41,121 nt of DNA from Acidobacteriota bacterium (GCA_003223135.1 QHXX01000114.1:1-41121), one strand, 5' to 3'. Shown: positions 16,569-26,073, counted from the stretch's first letter. Notes: generated from the letters alone by a model not told the origin. Translations and numbers: made by a program.

Positions 16569-17827
16569 ATGATCCGTCACCGTTTCCTGGTCGTGGCCGC
16601 GCTCGTCCTCTCCGCTTGCGATCAGCGCAAATCCCGGCCGAACGTCCTCTTGATCACGATCGACACGCTGCGCGCGGACCGCCTGGGCTGTTACGGCTAC
16701 GCGCGAGCCAGGTCGCCCCACATCGATCGACTGGCGGCGCAGGGGGCCTTGTTCGAGCGGGCGTACACGACCTTGCCCCGGACCACCCAGTCGATCGCTT
16801 CGATCCTGACCGGCCGCTACCCGAAATCGCACGGTGCGCGCGGTCTGTTCTCGACGCTGTCCCCCGCCAACCTGACCCTGGCCGAGATCCTCCAGGACCA
16901 GGGGTACGATACCGCCGCCTTCGTGTCGAACCTGTTTCTGCGGCCCGGGCAGGGGTTCGAGCAGGGGTTCAAAAGGTACGACATGATCCCGGCTTCATGG
17001 AGCCCTTCACGCTCTATGACGATCTCGAAGCCGGGCGCCTGACCAAGGGGCAGGTGATCTTCGAGAACCGTCTGAACCCACGTCAGGTCGCGCATGTCGC
17101 CTCCCTCTATGACGGGGAGATCGCCCAGGTGGACGCCGCCCTCGCGGACCTGCTCGACTACGCCGCACGGCCGGACCTGAAACCCCTTCTCGTCGTGCTC
17201 ACCTCCGACCATGGCGAGAGTCTCGGGGAGCATGGTTACCACTTCGCTCACGGCGAATATCTGTACCAGGAGACCCTGCGCGTGCCGTTGGTCGTCAGCT
17301 TCCCCGGGCAAATCCCGGCCGGCCTCAGAGTCGAAGCCCTGGTAGAAAACGTGGACGTCATGCCCACCATCGTCGCGCTTGTGGGACTCCACCGTGTCCA
17401 GGCGGTGGACGGCCGGCCCCTCCTCGTGCCCGGGGCGGCCGCCGGCCAGGGGATTCCCGGGGCATGGGGCGCGGCCCCGGGTCGCAGCATGATATTTGCC
17501 GAGAGCGACTTCCAGCTCATCCACCCCGAAAATCGCCGTTACTACATTCCCGGACCGGCCGGCAAATGGTCTTCCGCCTTCGACGGCCGTTACAAACTGA
17601 TTCACATCCCGAGGTCAGGGGGGGAGATTCTGGAATTCTACGATCTCGCGGACGACCCCGGCGAGACACACAATCTCGAGGGGGTCGCGCCCCCTCCGGA
17701 GCCGCGCCACCGCCTGCTGCGTGAGCTGCAACGCTTCGTCGATTACGACGCCGGAGCACCGAATCAGCCCCGCGAGATTGACCCGGAGGAAAGGAGGCGG
17801 CTCAAATCCCTGGGCTATATCAATTGA
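16569..17827 (+). pseudogene. Sulfatase-like lipoprotein, broken by internal deletion and frameshift
   Basis: The first part (16569 to about 16990) encodes a lipoprotein signal (lipobox LSAC with Cys17), then [21 protein letters not shown], the metal-binding start of the alkaline-phosphatase/sulfatase fold, and ILTGRYPKSHGAR. Near 16985-16997 homology switches to another frame, which continues MEPFTLYDDLEAG, SLYDGEIAQVDAAL, TSDHGESLGEHGYHFAHG (metal ligands) and a normal C-terminus ending SLGYIN. The two parts add up to about 419 residues. The segment that usually lies between them, holding the DPHxPY region, is absent, so a loss of 3n+1 bases is likely. No CxPxR formylglycine motif is seen. 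It may be a real pseudogene or an assembly error. Its 3' end overlaps hemW by 13 bases, tail to tail. Confidence 0.8.
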
Positions 17828-18957
17828 GGGGCCCGTGGTAGAAGCCGTTCGAGGACTTCGTTGCTGACCAGCCGCCCATGTCGCGTCAGCCGCAGACGGC
17901 CGGCGCCGCACTCCAGGAGATTGGCGTCCGCCATGCTGCCGATGACTGCTTCGTCAGGCGGGACGAAATCGGGACCGTAGCGAGCGTGCAGATCGGCAAG
18001 CTCCACTCCTTCGGCGAGGCGGAGACCGGCCAGGAGCGCCTCGATGGCGCGTTGTCCACGCGAGCGATCGTCCTCCACGCGCCCGCAACCTTCACCTCGG
18101 CAGGCCAGATACGAGCGCAGGTCCGACGCGTTCGCCCATCGCCTGTCCCCCACGTAGGAGTGCGCCGAGGGGCCGAATCCCAGGTACTCCTGGTTCGTCC
18201 AGTACTTCAGGTTGTGGCGGCTTCTGTGCCCGGGACGGGCGAAGTTGGAGATCTCGTAGTGCTCGAAGCCGCGCCCCTCCAGAAGATCGGCCGCCTCCTC
18301 GTACAGGCGCGCCGCCTCGTCGTCGTCCATCGGTGCCCTTCGGCCGAGGGCCAAGTCCTTCCCGAGACGAGTCTTCCCATGCACTTCCAGCAGGTAGAGA
18401 GAGACGTGATCCACGTCCAGGTCGGCCAGGCGCGCGATCGCCGCGAGCGCCGGGCCGCGCTCCTGTCCCGGCACGCCGAGGATCAGATCCACTCCCACGC
18501 TCCGCAGCGGAGAGCTTTTCGCGACCGCGACCGAGGCCATCGCCTGTCGGGCGTCATGCGGACGCCGCATCAGCCGCAACAGATGGTCGTCGAGCGACTG
18601 TACGCCTATCGTCAGGCGGTTCACGCCTGCGGCGGCGTAGCCCAGGAGACGTTCCCGGTCGAGGTCTTCCGGGTTCGCCTCGAGGGTGATCTCCGCATCC
18701 AGGGCGAGCGTGAATGCCGACCGCAACCGTTCGATGACGGCAGCCAGCGAGGAAGCGGACAGGAGGGACGGCGTGCCACCGCCGAAATGCGCCGTGTCGG
18801 CCGCGCGTCCCGGAAACTCCCGGCCGACCGCAAGGATTTCGGAGCACAGCGCCTCGACGTAGGCCGACAGATCCCGGCCCCGGCCGGGCACGAGGTAAAA
18901 GTCGCAGTACGTGCAACGCACGGCGCAGTAAGGAACGTGAACGTAAAGACCGATCAC
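17815..18957 (-). CDS. hemW: Radical SAM heme chaperone HemW
   Basis: The protein has 380 residues. It has the radical-SAM cysteines CAVRCTYC (Cys11, 15, 18 from the GTG start), YVHVPYC before them, HFGGGTPSLL for SAM binding, and the HemW-type stretch LEANPEDL, RLTIGVQSLDD. A C-terminal HemW domain (YLGFGPSAHSY) follows. It has the spacing of HemW rather than the extra N-terminal cysteine seen in true oxygen-independent coproporphyrinogen oxidase HemN. HemW binds heme and is thought to deliver it to respiratory proteins. I chose the GTG at 18957 because GTGA overlaps the batE stop and the conserved domain starts there; an ATG at 18987 is possible. It is the last gene of the Bat operon. Confidence 0.9.
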   Translation of the reverse strand: MIGLYVHVPYCAVRCTYCDFYLVPGRGRDLSAYVEALCSEILAVGREFPGRAADTAHFGGGTPSLLSASSLAAVIERLRSAFTLALDAEITLEANPEDLDRERLLGYAAAGVNRLTIGVQSLDDHLLRLMRRPHDARQAMASVAVAKSSPLRSVGVDLILGVPGQERGPALAAIARLADLDVDHVSLYLLEVHGKTRLGKDLALGRRAPMDDDEAARLYEEAADLLEGRGFEHYEISNFARPGHRSRHNLKYWTNQEYLGFGPSAHSYVGDRRWANASDLRSYLACRGEGCGRVEDDRSRGQRAIEALLAGLRLAEGVELADLHARYGPDFVPPDEAVIGSMADANLLECGAGRLRLTRHGRLVSNEVLERLLPRAPQLI

Positions 18958-19724
18958 ACTCGCTCCACCGACCCGGAGGGGACCCATCCGCTCATGGCGT
19001 TCGGCAGACTCACCTGGTACCAGCCGTCGCGCCGGTTCCGCACCTCGAGCCGGGTGCCTTCATGCACGGTGAACAGCACCGTATTGTCCGCTGACGGGCC
19101 ACTCAGGACATCCACGCGGTCCGTCATCACGATGGCGTTCGCCGCCGTCCTGTCCTGGATCTTGTAGAGCATCGCGCCGCCCACGAGGAGCACGCACACT
19201 CCCGTGACGGCGGCCCCGTATCCGAGCGCGCGTCGTCGGAGGTCACCGGTCAGAAGTGGCAGCGCGCCGACAAGACCGGCCGCGGCGAAATAGACGCACA
19301 GGAAGAGGACGCTCAGGAGATCGACCGAGACGGTATCGAGGAGGTCCTTGACCGCCGCGACGGGGTAAGGGATCCCGGTTTCCGGGATTCGGTCGCGGAT
19401 CAGTCCGCGCGCGAACTCGAGGTTGTCGCGCACATCCTGGTCGGAGGGGTCCAGCCTGAGCGCCCGCTCGTAATAGAGGATCGCCGCCCCCAGTTTCCCC
19501 TGCTTGAAGTAGGCGTTCGCGAGGTTGTACAGCACGCGCGGATCGGCGAAACCGTAGGCGAGGATCTTCTGGTAGGCGTCGACCGCCACTTCGAAGTTTC
19601 CCTGCTCGTAGGCGCTGTTGCCGTTCTGGAACAGCTCCCTGGGCGTCGAGGCGAGGGCCGGCGACAAGGGCGCGGTGGCGCCCAGCGCCAGAAGGGCGAC
19701 GAGCGACAGGCGCGCGGTCCTCAT
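18954..19724 (-). CDS. batE: BatE: TPR protein with membrane spans and SH3-like domain
   Basis: The protein has 256 residues. A signal peptide (MRTARLSLVALLALGATAP) is followed by TPR repeats at about 30-105 (NGNSAYEQGNFEVAVDAYQKIL, LYNLANAYFKQGKLGAAILYYERAL). Two membrane segments follow around 135-195, and a bacterial SH3-like domain (VDVLSGPSADNTVLFTVHEGTRLEV, GWYQVSLPNAMSGWV) forms the C-terminus. This order is that of BatE in Bat aerotolerance operons. The ATG overlaps the batD stop (ATGA). The protein probably supports assembly of the Bat complex in the periplasm, as inferred from the family. Confidence 0.85.
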   Translation of the reverse strand: MRTARLSLVALLALGATAPLSPALASTPRELFQNGNSAYEQGNFEVAVDAYQKILAYGFADPRVLYNLANAYFKQGKLGAAILYYERALRLDPSDQDVRDNLEFARGLIRDRIPETGIPYPVAAVKDLLDTVSVDLLSVLFLCVYFAAAGLVGALPLLTGDLRRRALGYGAAVTGVCVLLVGGAMLYKIQDRTAANAIVMTDRVDVLSGPSADNTVLFTVHEGTRLEVRNRRDGWYQVSLPNAMSGWVPSGSVERV

Positions 19725-21431
19725 GCGGAGAGCGACCGCTCGAGACGGACGAGGATCTCTTCCGCTGCGAGCAGGGTCCGGCGCATCTCCTCGGGGCCGG
19801 ATGAGGTCGGCGCGAATCGAGCGTAGTCGCACGCCTCCAGGCAGCGGTGGAAGGTCCGGCGATCTTCTTCCGTGGCGCCCCGCGAAGTCAGGAGCTCCTC
19901 GATCCGGTCGTGCGTCAACCCGGCGGCCGAAGTGTCAGACTTGGCGGCGACGTACTCGGTGAGGGCCTGGGCCACCTCGGCGTAGAACGCCCGGGCAGTG
20001 GACGGCGCCATCCTGCGGCGCGCCTCCTTCAGGCGGCGGCGCGCCAGCGTGCGCGCCCGGCGCTCGCGTCTCTGCCGCGCGTTCGCCCGCTGGGAATCGC
20101 GCGTCCGGGCGTAGACGAACACCCCCAGATCCGTGGCCAGGGGCAAAAGGACCAGCACGGCGAACCAGGGCGAGCGGTAGAAGGGGGCCGAGCGATCCTT
20201 CAGGCCATCGGCCGCCTGCTTGATGAAATGAATGTCGCGCCGCAGCTGCCGCACATCGCTCTGCACTACGAGAACACCCGGAGGGCCCGCGCTCCCTTCG
20301 GCACCACGTGCCACCTGGATCGGGATGGGCGGGCTGGCAATGCTCCTGTACGTGGCGGTCCTGGGATCGAAGAAGGAGAATCGGACGGGCGGAATGCTTC
20401 ACCTGCGAGTCCTTGCGGTCGGTTGTCACCGTCAGATTGAAGTTACCCACCGCCCCCGAAAAGCCGGCCGGCCGGGAGGTCGCGGGCAGCGGGTGCACCT
20501 CGATCGCAATGGGCTCGGTGCGCCTTGTGATCGTCTCGGTGGGGGTGAAGAAAAATGACTCGATCGGATCCAGGCTGCGGCGCCGCACCTGGATCTGATA
20601 CGTCATGGCCGGAATCGTGAGCATCCCGCTCCCGGTCGGGAAGAGCGCGCGCTTCATCAGCGTGTATTCGTTGTAGGCCTCGGAGCCCCGCTGCACGCGC
20701 CGCATCTCCAGGTTCTCGGGGAGCTTGATCTCCTCGGCCCAGAACCCCGGGAACGTCGGCGTGTCCTTCATCCCCAGGTTCAGGATCTCCGTCTGGGTGT
20801 CGAGCAGCACGCGCAGGGTCACTTGCTGGCCGATGTACGCGGCGGCCGTGTCCACGTCGGCGATGACGCGGACCACCGGCGTGCCCACCGGCTCCTGTTG
20901 CGGCCGGGCCGGGCCTGGCGCCCGTCCAGGACCGCCCCTCTCCCCGTCCCCGCCGGCCGGCGGGGACGGACGGTTTCCCGGTGTGCCGGCGCCCCCGCCC
21001 GGGATGACCTCCACGTCGATCGACTCCGTGCGATAGGTCTGGCCATTCACGAGAAGCCCGAGAGGCGGGATCCGCTGGCTCCCGGTCCGGCGCGGCCGCA
21101 AGAGGTACGTGTACGATCGTGTGGCGGAGGTCCTGCCGTTGATCCACTGGAAACGGTTGGAGCTCATCGGCCCGCTGACGATGTCGAAGTCGGTAATGCC
21201 GGAGACGTCCGGCGGGGCGACCTCGCCGAGCGACGTCCCGGACACCTCGACGGTGAGCGCCACCTGGCCACCCTCCACGACGCTGTCGCGATCGACGCGC
21301 GCCCGCACGCCAATGTCCTGGGCCACGGCCGCGCCACCGCCGCACACCGATGCGCCCAGGACGCCGATCAGCAGAGGGAGAAGACGCAAAGCGCGGGCCG
21401 GCGCGCGCGCGCGGCGGCGTCCCTTAGACAT
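19721..21431 (-). pseudogene. batD: BatD, interrupted by a deletion and frameshift
   Basis: The 5' part reads from 21431 to about 20410: a signal peptide ending AAVAQ, then the oxygen-tolerance beta domains (RARVDRDSVVEGGQVALTVEVSG, SRSYTY-like strand, PTFPGFWAEEI, IPAMTYQIQV) and the opening of the third domain (GNFNLTVTTDRKDSQV). The homology then continues in another frame with IPPVRFSFFDPRTATYRSIA, a membrane span (FAVLVLLPLATDLGVFVY) and a helical C-terminus to 19721. About 90 residues usually found between these points are missing, and the frame is displaced by a net 3n+2 bases. As read, no full BatD can be made. A GTG at 21482 overlapping the batC stop is an alternative start. The loss may be real or an assembly artefact. 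Confidence 0.8.
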
Positions 21432-21478
21432 GGCGCCGACGCATCGATCGGCCGGATCGCGCCGCTCCCCGCGCATCC

Positions 21479-22186
21479 TCACCAGTCCTGGTCGGGCTGG
21501 CGCCGGTCCCCGGCCATCCCCCGTGCGTGTTTCTTGATGCCCTCCTTCTCCTCCTGCTGCAGAGCTTCCAGGACCTGGCGTGCCTCCTCCTCGGTCATCT
21601 CGCCGCTCTTCTTCTGCTGCGGTGGGCGGCCACCCCCCGCACCCTGCTGCGGCTGCTGCGGGTTCTTGTTCGGGTCCTGCTTCTGCTCCTGCTGTTTCTG
21701 TTGTTGTTGCTGCTTTTTCTTCTGGTCCAGGAGGCGCAGAGCGATCTCGAGGTTGCGCTTGGCGTCTGTATCATCCGGCCGGGCTCGCAGCGCCTGGACG
21801 TACGCCTGGATCGCTTCCTCCGGCCGGCCCTGCATCAGGAGGGCATTGCCACGGTTGAAGGTGGCCGCCTGCGACAGGACCGGATCGGGCGAGGCCTGGG
21901 CCCTCCTGTATTCCTCGATCGCCTTGTCGTACTCCTTCTTGCGGAACAGGACATTGCCGATGTTGTAATGCAGCTGTGGTGCCCCGGGGCGGGAGGCCTG
22001 GGCGTCGACGTACATCCTGAGCGCCTCGTCAAACTTCTCCTGCTCGTAGAGGCGGTTCCCCTCGTTGTTCTTGGACGCGGCCTGGTCGGCGGCGGCCGGC
22101 GGCGCCCAGCCCAGGGCCAGAAGCAGCCCGCCGGCGGTCGCCAGCAGGACCGGGAACCCCGAGCGCCCCGCCGCCCGGGACCTCAT
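21479..22186 (-). CDS. batC: BatC: TPR protein with glutamine-rich tail
   Basis: The protein has 235 residues. A signal peptide (LLATAGGLLLALGWAPPAAA) precedes three TPR-like repeats at about 38-150 (NNEGNRLYEQEKFDEALRMY, HYNIGNVLFRKKEYDKAIEEY, FNRGNALLMQGRPEEAIQAY). A Lys/Gln-rich stretch (about 158-190) and a charged helix with EEEARQVLEAL follow. This is the layout of BatC. It probably acts as a periplasmic scaffold for the von Willebrand proteins encoded next to it. The ATG overlaps the batB stop (ATGA). Confidence 0.85.
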   Translation of the reverse strand: MRSRAAGRSGFPVLLATAGGLLLALGWAPPAAADQAASKNNEGNRLYEQEKFDEALRMYVDAQASRPGAPQLHYNIGNVLFRKKEYDKAIEEYRRAQASPDPVLSQAATFNRGNALLMQGRPEEAIQAYVQALRARPDDTDAKRNLEIALRLLDQKKKQQQQQKQQEQKQDPNKNPQQPQQGAGGGRPPQQKKSGEMTEEEARQVLEALQQEEKEGIKKHARGMAGDRRQPDQDW

Positions 22187-23088
22187 GCCGCCGCCTCCCC
22201 GCGCGCCTCTGGCATCGGTTGCGTCCCGGCGCGCCGGCGCTCGCCCAGGGCCGCCTCGACCAGAAGGAACAGGATGGCCGTTCCCAGTGGGAACTGGTAG
22301 CGCTCCTCATACGCGCTCATCGTGCGCCCCGACAGGGTCCGCTGGTCCATGCGTGAGATCTCTTCATACACCCGGTGCAGCTCCAGGCCCTCGGGGGTGG
22401 AGCGGAAGTACCTGCCACCCGTGGCCAGCGCCACGGTCTCCAGGTCGGTCTCTCCCAGCCGGCTGGTCACCTTGCGGTGCTCCCGGTCCTCCTTATACCC
22501 GATGATGTCGCCCCGGGCATTGCGCAGTGGAATCGGCTCGCCGCCGGGGCTGCCGACGCCCACCGTATAGATGGTAATCCCTTCCGCCGCCGCCGCGCCC
22601 GCCGCCGCCGCGACGTTTCCCTCGTGGTCCTCGCCGTCGGTGATCAGGACGAGCACCTTGTAGCGTCTCTCACCCGGACGAAACGCGGCGGTGGCCGTCT
22701 GGATGGCATCCGCGATCGCCGTCCCCTGAACCGGGATCAGGTCGACATCGAGCACGTCCACGAACATCCGCGCCGCCGTGTAGTCGAGGGTCAGCGGGCA
22801 GGCCACGTAGGACGTCCCCGCGAACGCCACCAGACCCACGCGGTCGCCGCGCAACAGATCCATGAACGACCCGACCGCCGCCCGCGCCTGCGCCATGCGA
22901 TTCGGTTTCACGTCCTCCGCCAGCATGCTCAGCGACGTGTCCACCGCGACGATCACGTCCACGCCGCGCCGCGTGACGGTCTCGAGCTTCGCACCCCACT
23001 GCGGGCGCGCCAGCGCCAGGATCAGGAACAGGGCCGCGACCACGACGAACGAGGCCTTGACCGGAGACCCGGAGCGGCTCGGCGTCAT
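22183..23088 (-). CDS. batB: BatB: von Willebrand factor A membrane protein, short N-terminus
   Basis: The protein has 301 residues. One membrane segment (ASFVVVAALFLILALARP) is followed by PQWGAK and a vWA domain with a complete MIDAS: DTSLSM, a threonine in PLTLDYT, and LITDGEDHEGN. A last hydrophobic helix (FPLGTAILFLLVEAAL) lies near the C-terminus. Typical BatB proteins begin with a further membrane segment and about 40-50 residues before the PSRS-like stretch seen here at residues 3-6, so this N-terminus looks cut. The ATG overlaps the batA stop (ATGA), so no room remains for the missing part. It is probably still made; whether it is functional is unclear. Confidence 0.85.
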   Translation of the reverse strand: MTPSRSGSPVKASFVVVAALFLILALARPQWGAKLETVTRRGVDVIVAVDTSLSMLAEDVKPNRMAQARAAVGSFMDLLRGDRVGLVAFAGTSYVACPLTLDYTAARMFVDVLDVDLIPVQGTAIADAIQTATAAFRPGERRYKVLVLITDGEDHEGNVAAAAGAAAAEGITIYTVGVGSPGGEPIPLRNARGDIIGYKEDREHRKVTSRLGETDLETVALATGGRYFRSTPEGLELHRVYEEISRMDQRTLSGRTMSAYEERYQFPLGTAILFLLVEAALGERRRAGTQPMPEARGEAAA

Positions 23089-24086
23089 GGGATCTTCCTC
23101 AGAAGCGTGGATGACAGGAGAAGCTCCACAAGGACCAGCAGAGCGCCAGGATAGAGGAACCAGGCGAACTGCTCCGTGTGGCGGGTATACCCGCGCACCT
23201 TGATTTCGGTGCGCTCCATCTGGTCGATCTTGGTGAAGATTCCCTTGAGCGCCCGGGCGTCGGTGGCGCGGAAATACTGTCCGCCGGTCGCGCCGGCGAT
23301 CTGCTTCAGGGTCTCTTCGTCAATGTCGGCCTGCACGTTGATGTAGCGGCGCCCCAGGATCGGATCGTCGATCGGGTAGGGCGCCTCCCCTTCCGTGCCG
23401 ACACCGATGGTGTAGACCTTGATCCCGATCGCCTGCGCCAGACGCGCCCCGCTCAACGGGTCGATCTGCCCGCGGTTGTTGCGCCCGTCGGTGAGAAGGA
23501 TGATGACCTTGCTCTTCCCCCTGGCGTCCTTCAGGCGCGCCACCGCCGTCGCCAGACCCATGCCGATGGCGGTGCCGTCCTCCTCGCGCGACGCGATGTC
23601 GACCTGGGACAGGAGGTCCAGCAGCACCCCGTAGTCCAGCGTGAGGGGGCAGCGCGTGTAGGCGTTCGCGGCGAACACGACCAGTCCCATGAGATCGTTG
23701 CGCCGGGCGCGCACGAACTGCGCCACCACGTCCTTGGCGACCACCAGCCGGTTCTTCGGCTTGAAGTCCTCGGTGCGCATGCTGCCGGAGATGTCGACGG
23801 CCAGGACGATGTCGATCCCCTCGGTGAGCACCTCCTCCTCGTGTCGGCCGGTCTGGGGCCGGGCCAACGCGACGATCAGGAGCGCCAGACCGAGGACCCT
23901 GAGGGCCGCCGGGACGTGCCGCAGGCGGACCGCCAACCCCGGCGGCATGAGGCGGAACGGGGCCGTCAGCGAGAAGACCAGGCTGGCGCGCCTCGCCCGG
24001 CCGCTCACGAGACGCCAGATGAGAAACGCGAGCAGGATCAGGAGCGCGATGCCGACGTAGGGCGATGCGAAGCGGAACGTGGTCAT
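23085..24086 (-). CDS. batA: BatA: von Willebrand factor A membrane protein
   Basis: The protein has 333 residues, full length. Two N-terminal membrane segments (ASPYVGIALLILLAFLIW, then LRVLGLALLIVALARPQTG) precede a vWA domain with intact MIDAS (DISGSM, PLTLDY, LLTDGRNNRG). A C-terminal membrane helix (FAWFLYPGALLVLVELLL) ends the protein. BatA binds divalent metal and works with BatB and the MoxR ATPase, presumably as a chaperone or assembly complex in the cell envelope. Its ATG overlaps the upstream stop by ATGA. Confidence 0.9.
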   Translation of the reverse strand: MTTFRFASPYVGIALLILLAFLIWRLVSGRARRASLVFSLTAPFRLMPPGLAVRLRHVPAALRVLGLALLIVALARPQTGRHEEEVLTEGIDIVLAVDISGSMRTEDFKPKNRLVVAKDVVAQFVRARRNDLMGLVVFAANAYTRCPLTLDYGVLLDLLSQVDIASREEDGTAIGMGLATAVARLKDARGKSKVIILLTDGRNNRGQIDPLSGARLAQAIGIKVYTIGVGTEGEAPYPIDDPILGRRYINVQADIDEETLKQIAGATGGQYFRATDARALKGIFTKIDQMERTEIKVRGYTRHTEQFAWFLYPGALLVLVELLLSSTLLRKIP

Positions 24087-25195
24087 CGCCCCCCTCCGGC
24101 GGCGGCCGAGATCCCCGGTTCGGGCGGCGCCGCCTCACGCGGCCGCGTCTCATCGATCAGCCGGTAGGCGCGCTCGACCGTGGTACGGGTCTCCTCGGGG
24201 GGCGGGACGTACTTCGCGAATTTCACCATGTCGCACGCGCCGAAGAATTCCGCTGTCAGGGCCATCCCCTTGACCGGCAGGCGGGCCAGGCGCAACGCAT
24301 CGAGAATCTCCGCGCTCGTGCGCTCGAAGGTGTCCACGCCGAAGCGCGCTGTGAGGTACCGCCTCAGAATCTCCACCAGCTCGATGTAGAACTGCTTCAG
24401 CCTGCCTGATTCCAAAAGACCCGACGACAGGAGGCGTTCCAGCTCGGCGTACGCCACCTCGTGCGCCGGACGGGGCGGCACCGCCGGCGCCTCGGCCTGC
24501 GGCAGGGCACGCCGGGAGCGGCGGCGCCACATCCAGGCCGCGACCAGGGACGCCAGCGCAACGGCCGCGAGGATAAAGGCCCACGTCGGCGGAACCGCCA
24601 TGATCGCCGGGTTCTTGATGTCGGCGGGGCGCGTGTCCCCCTCCGCCAGGATGGACCCGACGGCGAAAGGCACGGGCGCCGTGGCGACCTTCCCCTCGTT
24701 CCCGGAGGCGTCGACGAAGGTTGCCTCGAAGGAGGGGATGCGCGACGCGCCGATCTGGTAGCGGGCCACGCGCAGGACCCGTGCCTCCTGAACCCCTCCG
24801 TCCGGAAGCGTCCTGGGCTCCGCCGCCTTTCGATCAAGAAGCGCCAGATCGCCGAGGAATCGCTCCGGGTCGAACGAGGTGACGCGCACGTCCGGCGGGT
24901 GAATCAGCCGGATCGTGACGGTGATCGGATCACCGACCGTCACCGTTTTCCTGTCGGCCTCGGCCTCAATCCGTACGGACCCGACCTGCGCGGGCGCGGC
25001 GGGAGGTTCGTCCGGCTGCGCGCCACCGCTCCGGGTGACGCCGGCCGCCGGCGTCCCTTGGGCGAGCGGGGGCGCCCCGGGCGCCGCGCCGGCCCGCGCT
25101 GCCCCGGGATCCGTCATCCCCGCCGGGGCCGCTCTCCCCGCCAGGCCGACCCCGAGAACGAGGGCGCTCACGATCAAGGGTGCCAGCGTCCTCAC
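24083..25195 (-). CDS. Membrane-anchored Bat-operon protein (DUF4381/BatD-like)
   Basis: The protein has 370 residues. A signal peptide (LAPLIVSALVLGVGLAG) is followed by a Pro/Ala-rich spacer and a beta-sandwich region at about 75-200 (RIEAEADRKTVTVGDPITVTIRL) that resembles the domains of BatD. A single membrane helix (TWAFILAAVALASLVAAWMW) leads to a cytoplasmic helical domain (LKQFYIELVEILRRYLTARFG, ILDALRLARLP). This is the small anchor protein commonly found between the DUF58 and batA genes. The GTG at 25195 overlaps the DUF58 stop as GTGA. The exact family name is an inference. Confidence 0.7.
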   Translation of the reverse strand: MRTLAPLIVSALVLGVGLAGRAAPAGMTDPGAARAGAAPGAPPLAQGTPAAGVTRSGGAQPDEPPAAPAQVGSVRIEAEADRKTVTVGDPITVTIRLIHPPDVRVTSFDPERFLGDLALLDRKAAEPRTLPDGGVQEARVLRVARYQIGASRIPSFEATFVDASGNEGKVATAPVPFAVGSILAEGDTRPADIKNPAIMAVPPTWAFILAAVALASLVAAWMWRRRSRRALPQAEAPAVPPRPAHEVAYAELERLLSSGLLESGRLKQFYIELVEILRRYLTARFGVDTFERTSAEILDALRLARLPVKGMALTAEFFGACDMVKFAKYVPPPEETRTTVERAYRLIDETRPREAAPPEPGISAAAGGGR

Positions 25196-26073
25196 CGGCT
25201 CATCCTCCGCGCGCGCTTGTGGAAAAAGCGGAGCAGCGGGACGTCGTAGGGGCGGTCGGTGAACAGCTCCAGGTTGTCGATCGCGTTGGCGCGGAACAGC
25301 GTCTCGCGGGCGACGCGTCGCCTCTCGGCCCACGCCTTGAATCGCTCGCGTGTTCGGCGGTCGGAGGCGTCCACCAGGACACGCGCCCCCGTCTCCGCGT
25401 CCTCCAGGTCCAAAAGACCGATCGGCGGCAGGTCCTCCTCGCGCGGATCGGTGACGGTGACCGCGATGACGTCGTGCTTGCGCGCCGCCACGCGCAGCGG
25501 CTGCTCGTACTCCTGCGCGAGGAAATCCGAGACCACGAACACCACGGCGCGCTTGGTGATCGTCCGGTACATGAACTGCAGCGCCAATCCCAGGTCGGTG
25601 GCACGACCCCGCGGGCGGAAGTAGAGCACCTCGCGGATGACGCGCAGGACGTGGTCCTTTCCTTTCCGCGGACTCAGGAAGGTCTCGATACGATCGGTGA
25701 AGGCGATGAGACCGACGCGATCGCTGTTCTTGATGGCGGAGAAAGCCAGGATGGCGCAGATCTCCGCTTCGATCTCGCGCTTGAACTGGCGCCTGGTGCC
25801 GAACTCTCCCGAGGCCGAAAAGTCCACGAGGAGAATGACGGTCAGCTCGCGCTCCTCCACGTGCTTCTTGACGTAAGGATGGCCCATGCGGGAGGTGACG
25901 TTCCAGTCGATGCTTCTGATGTCGTCGCCGAACTGATACTCGCGCACCTCCGAGAACTCCATACCGCGCCCCTTGAACACGGAGTGATACTCGCCGGCCA
26001 GCGACTCGTTCACGAGCCGGTTGGTGCGGATCTCGATGCGCCGGATTTTCTTCAGGATGTCAGCGGGTAGCAT
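25192..26073 (-). CDS. DUF58 domain protein of the MoxR-Bat operon
   Basis: The protein has 293 residues. The DUF58 core motif is clear: GEYHSVFKGRGMEFSEVREYQFGDDIRSIDWNVTSR. A vWA-like region follows with LLVDFSASGEFG in place of a perfect MIDAS and VFVVSDFLA later on. DUF58 proteins accompany MoxR ATPases almost everywhere and are thought to be part of the same chaperone-like system. It begins 110 bases after moxR; an in-frame stop directly ahead of the ATG at 26073 fixes the start. Confidence 0.88.
   Translation of the reverse strand: MLPADILKKIRRIEIRTNRLVNESLAGEYHSVFKGRGMEFSEVREYQFGDDIRSIDWNVTSRMGHPYVKKHVEERELTVILLVDFSASGEFGTRRQFKREIEAEICAILAFSAIKNSDRVGLIAFTDRIETFLSPRKGKDHVLRVIREVLYFRPRGRATDLGLALQFMYRTITKRAVVFVVSDFLAQEYEQPLRVAARKHDVIAVTVTDPREEDLPPIGLLDLEDAETGARVLVDASDRRTRERFKAWAERRRVARETLFRANAIDNLELFTDRPYDVPLLRFFHKRARRMSR

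Noticed and set aside
19935..20410. The continued open frame after the batD shift, as a natural BatD C-terminus
   Set aside because: It is Arg/Pro/Gly-rich without structure, while the other frame continues with clear BatD sequence and a membrane helix.
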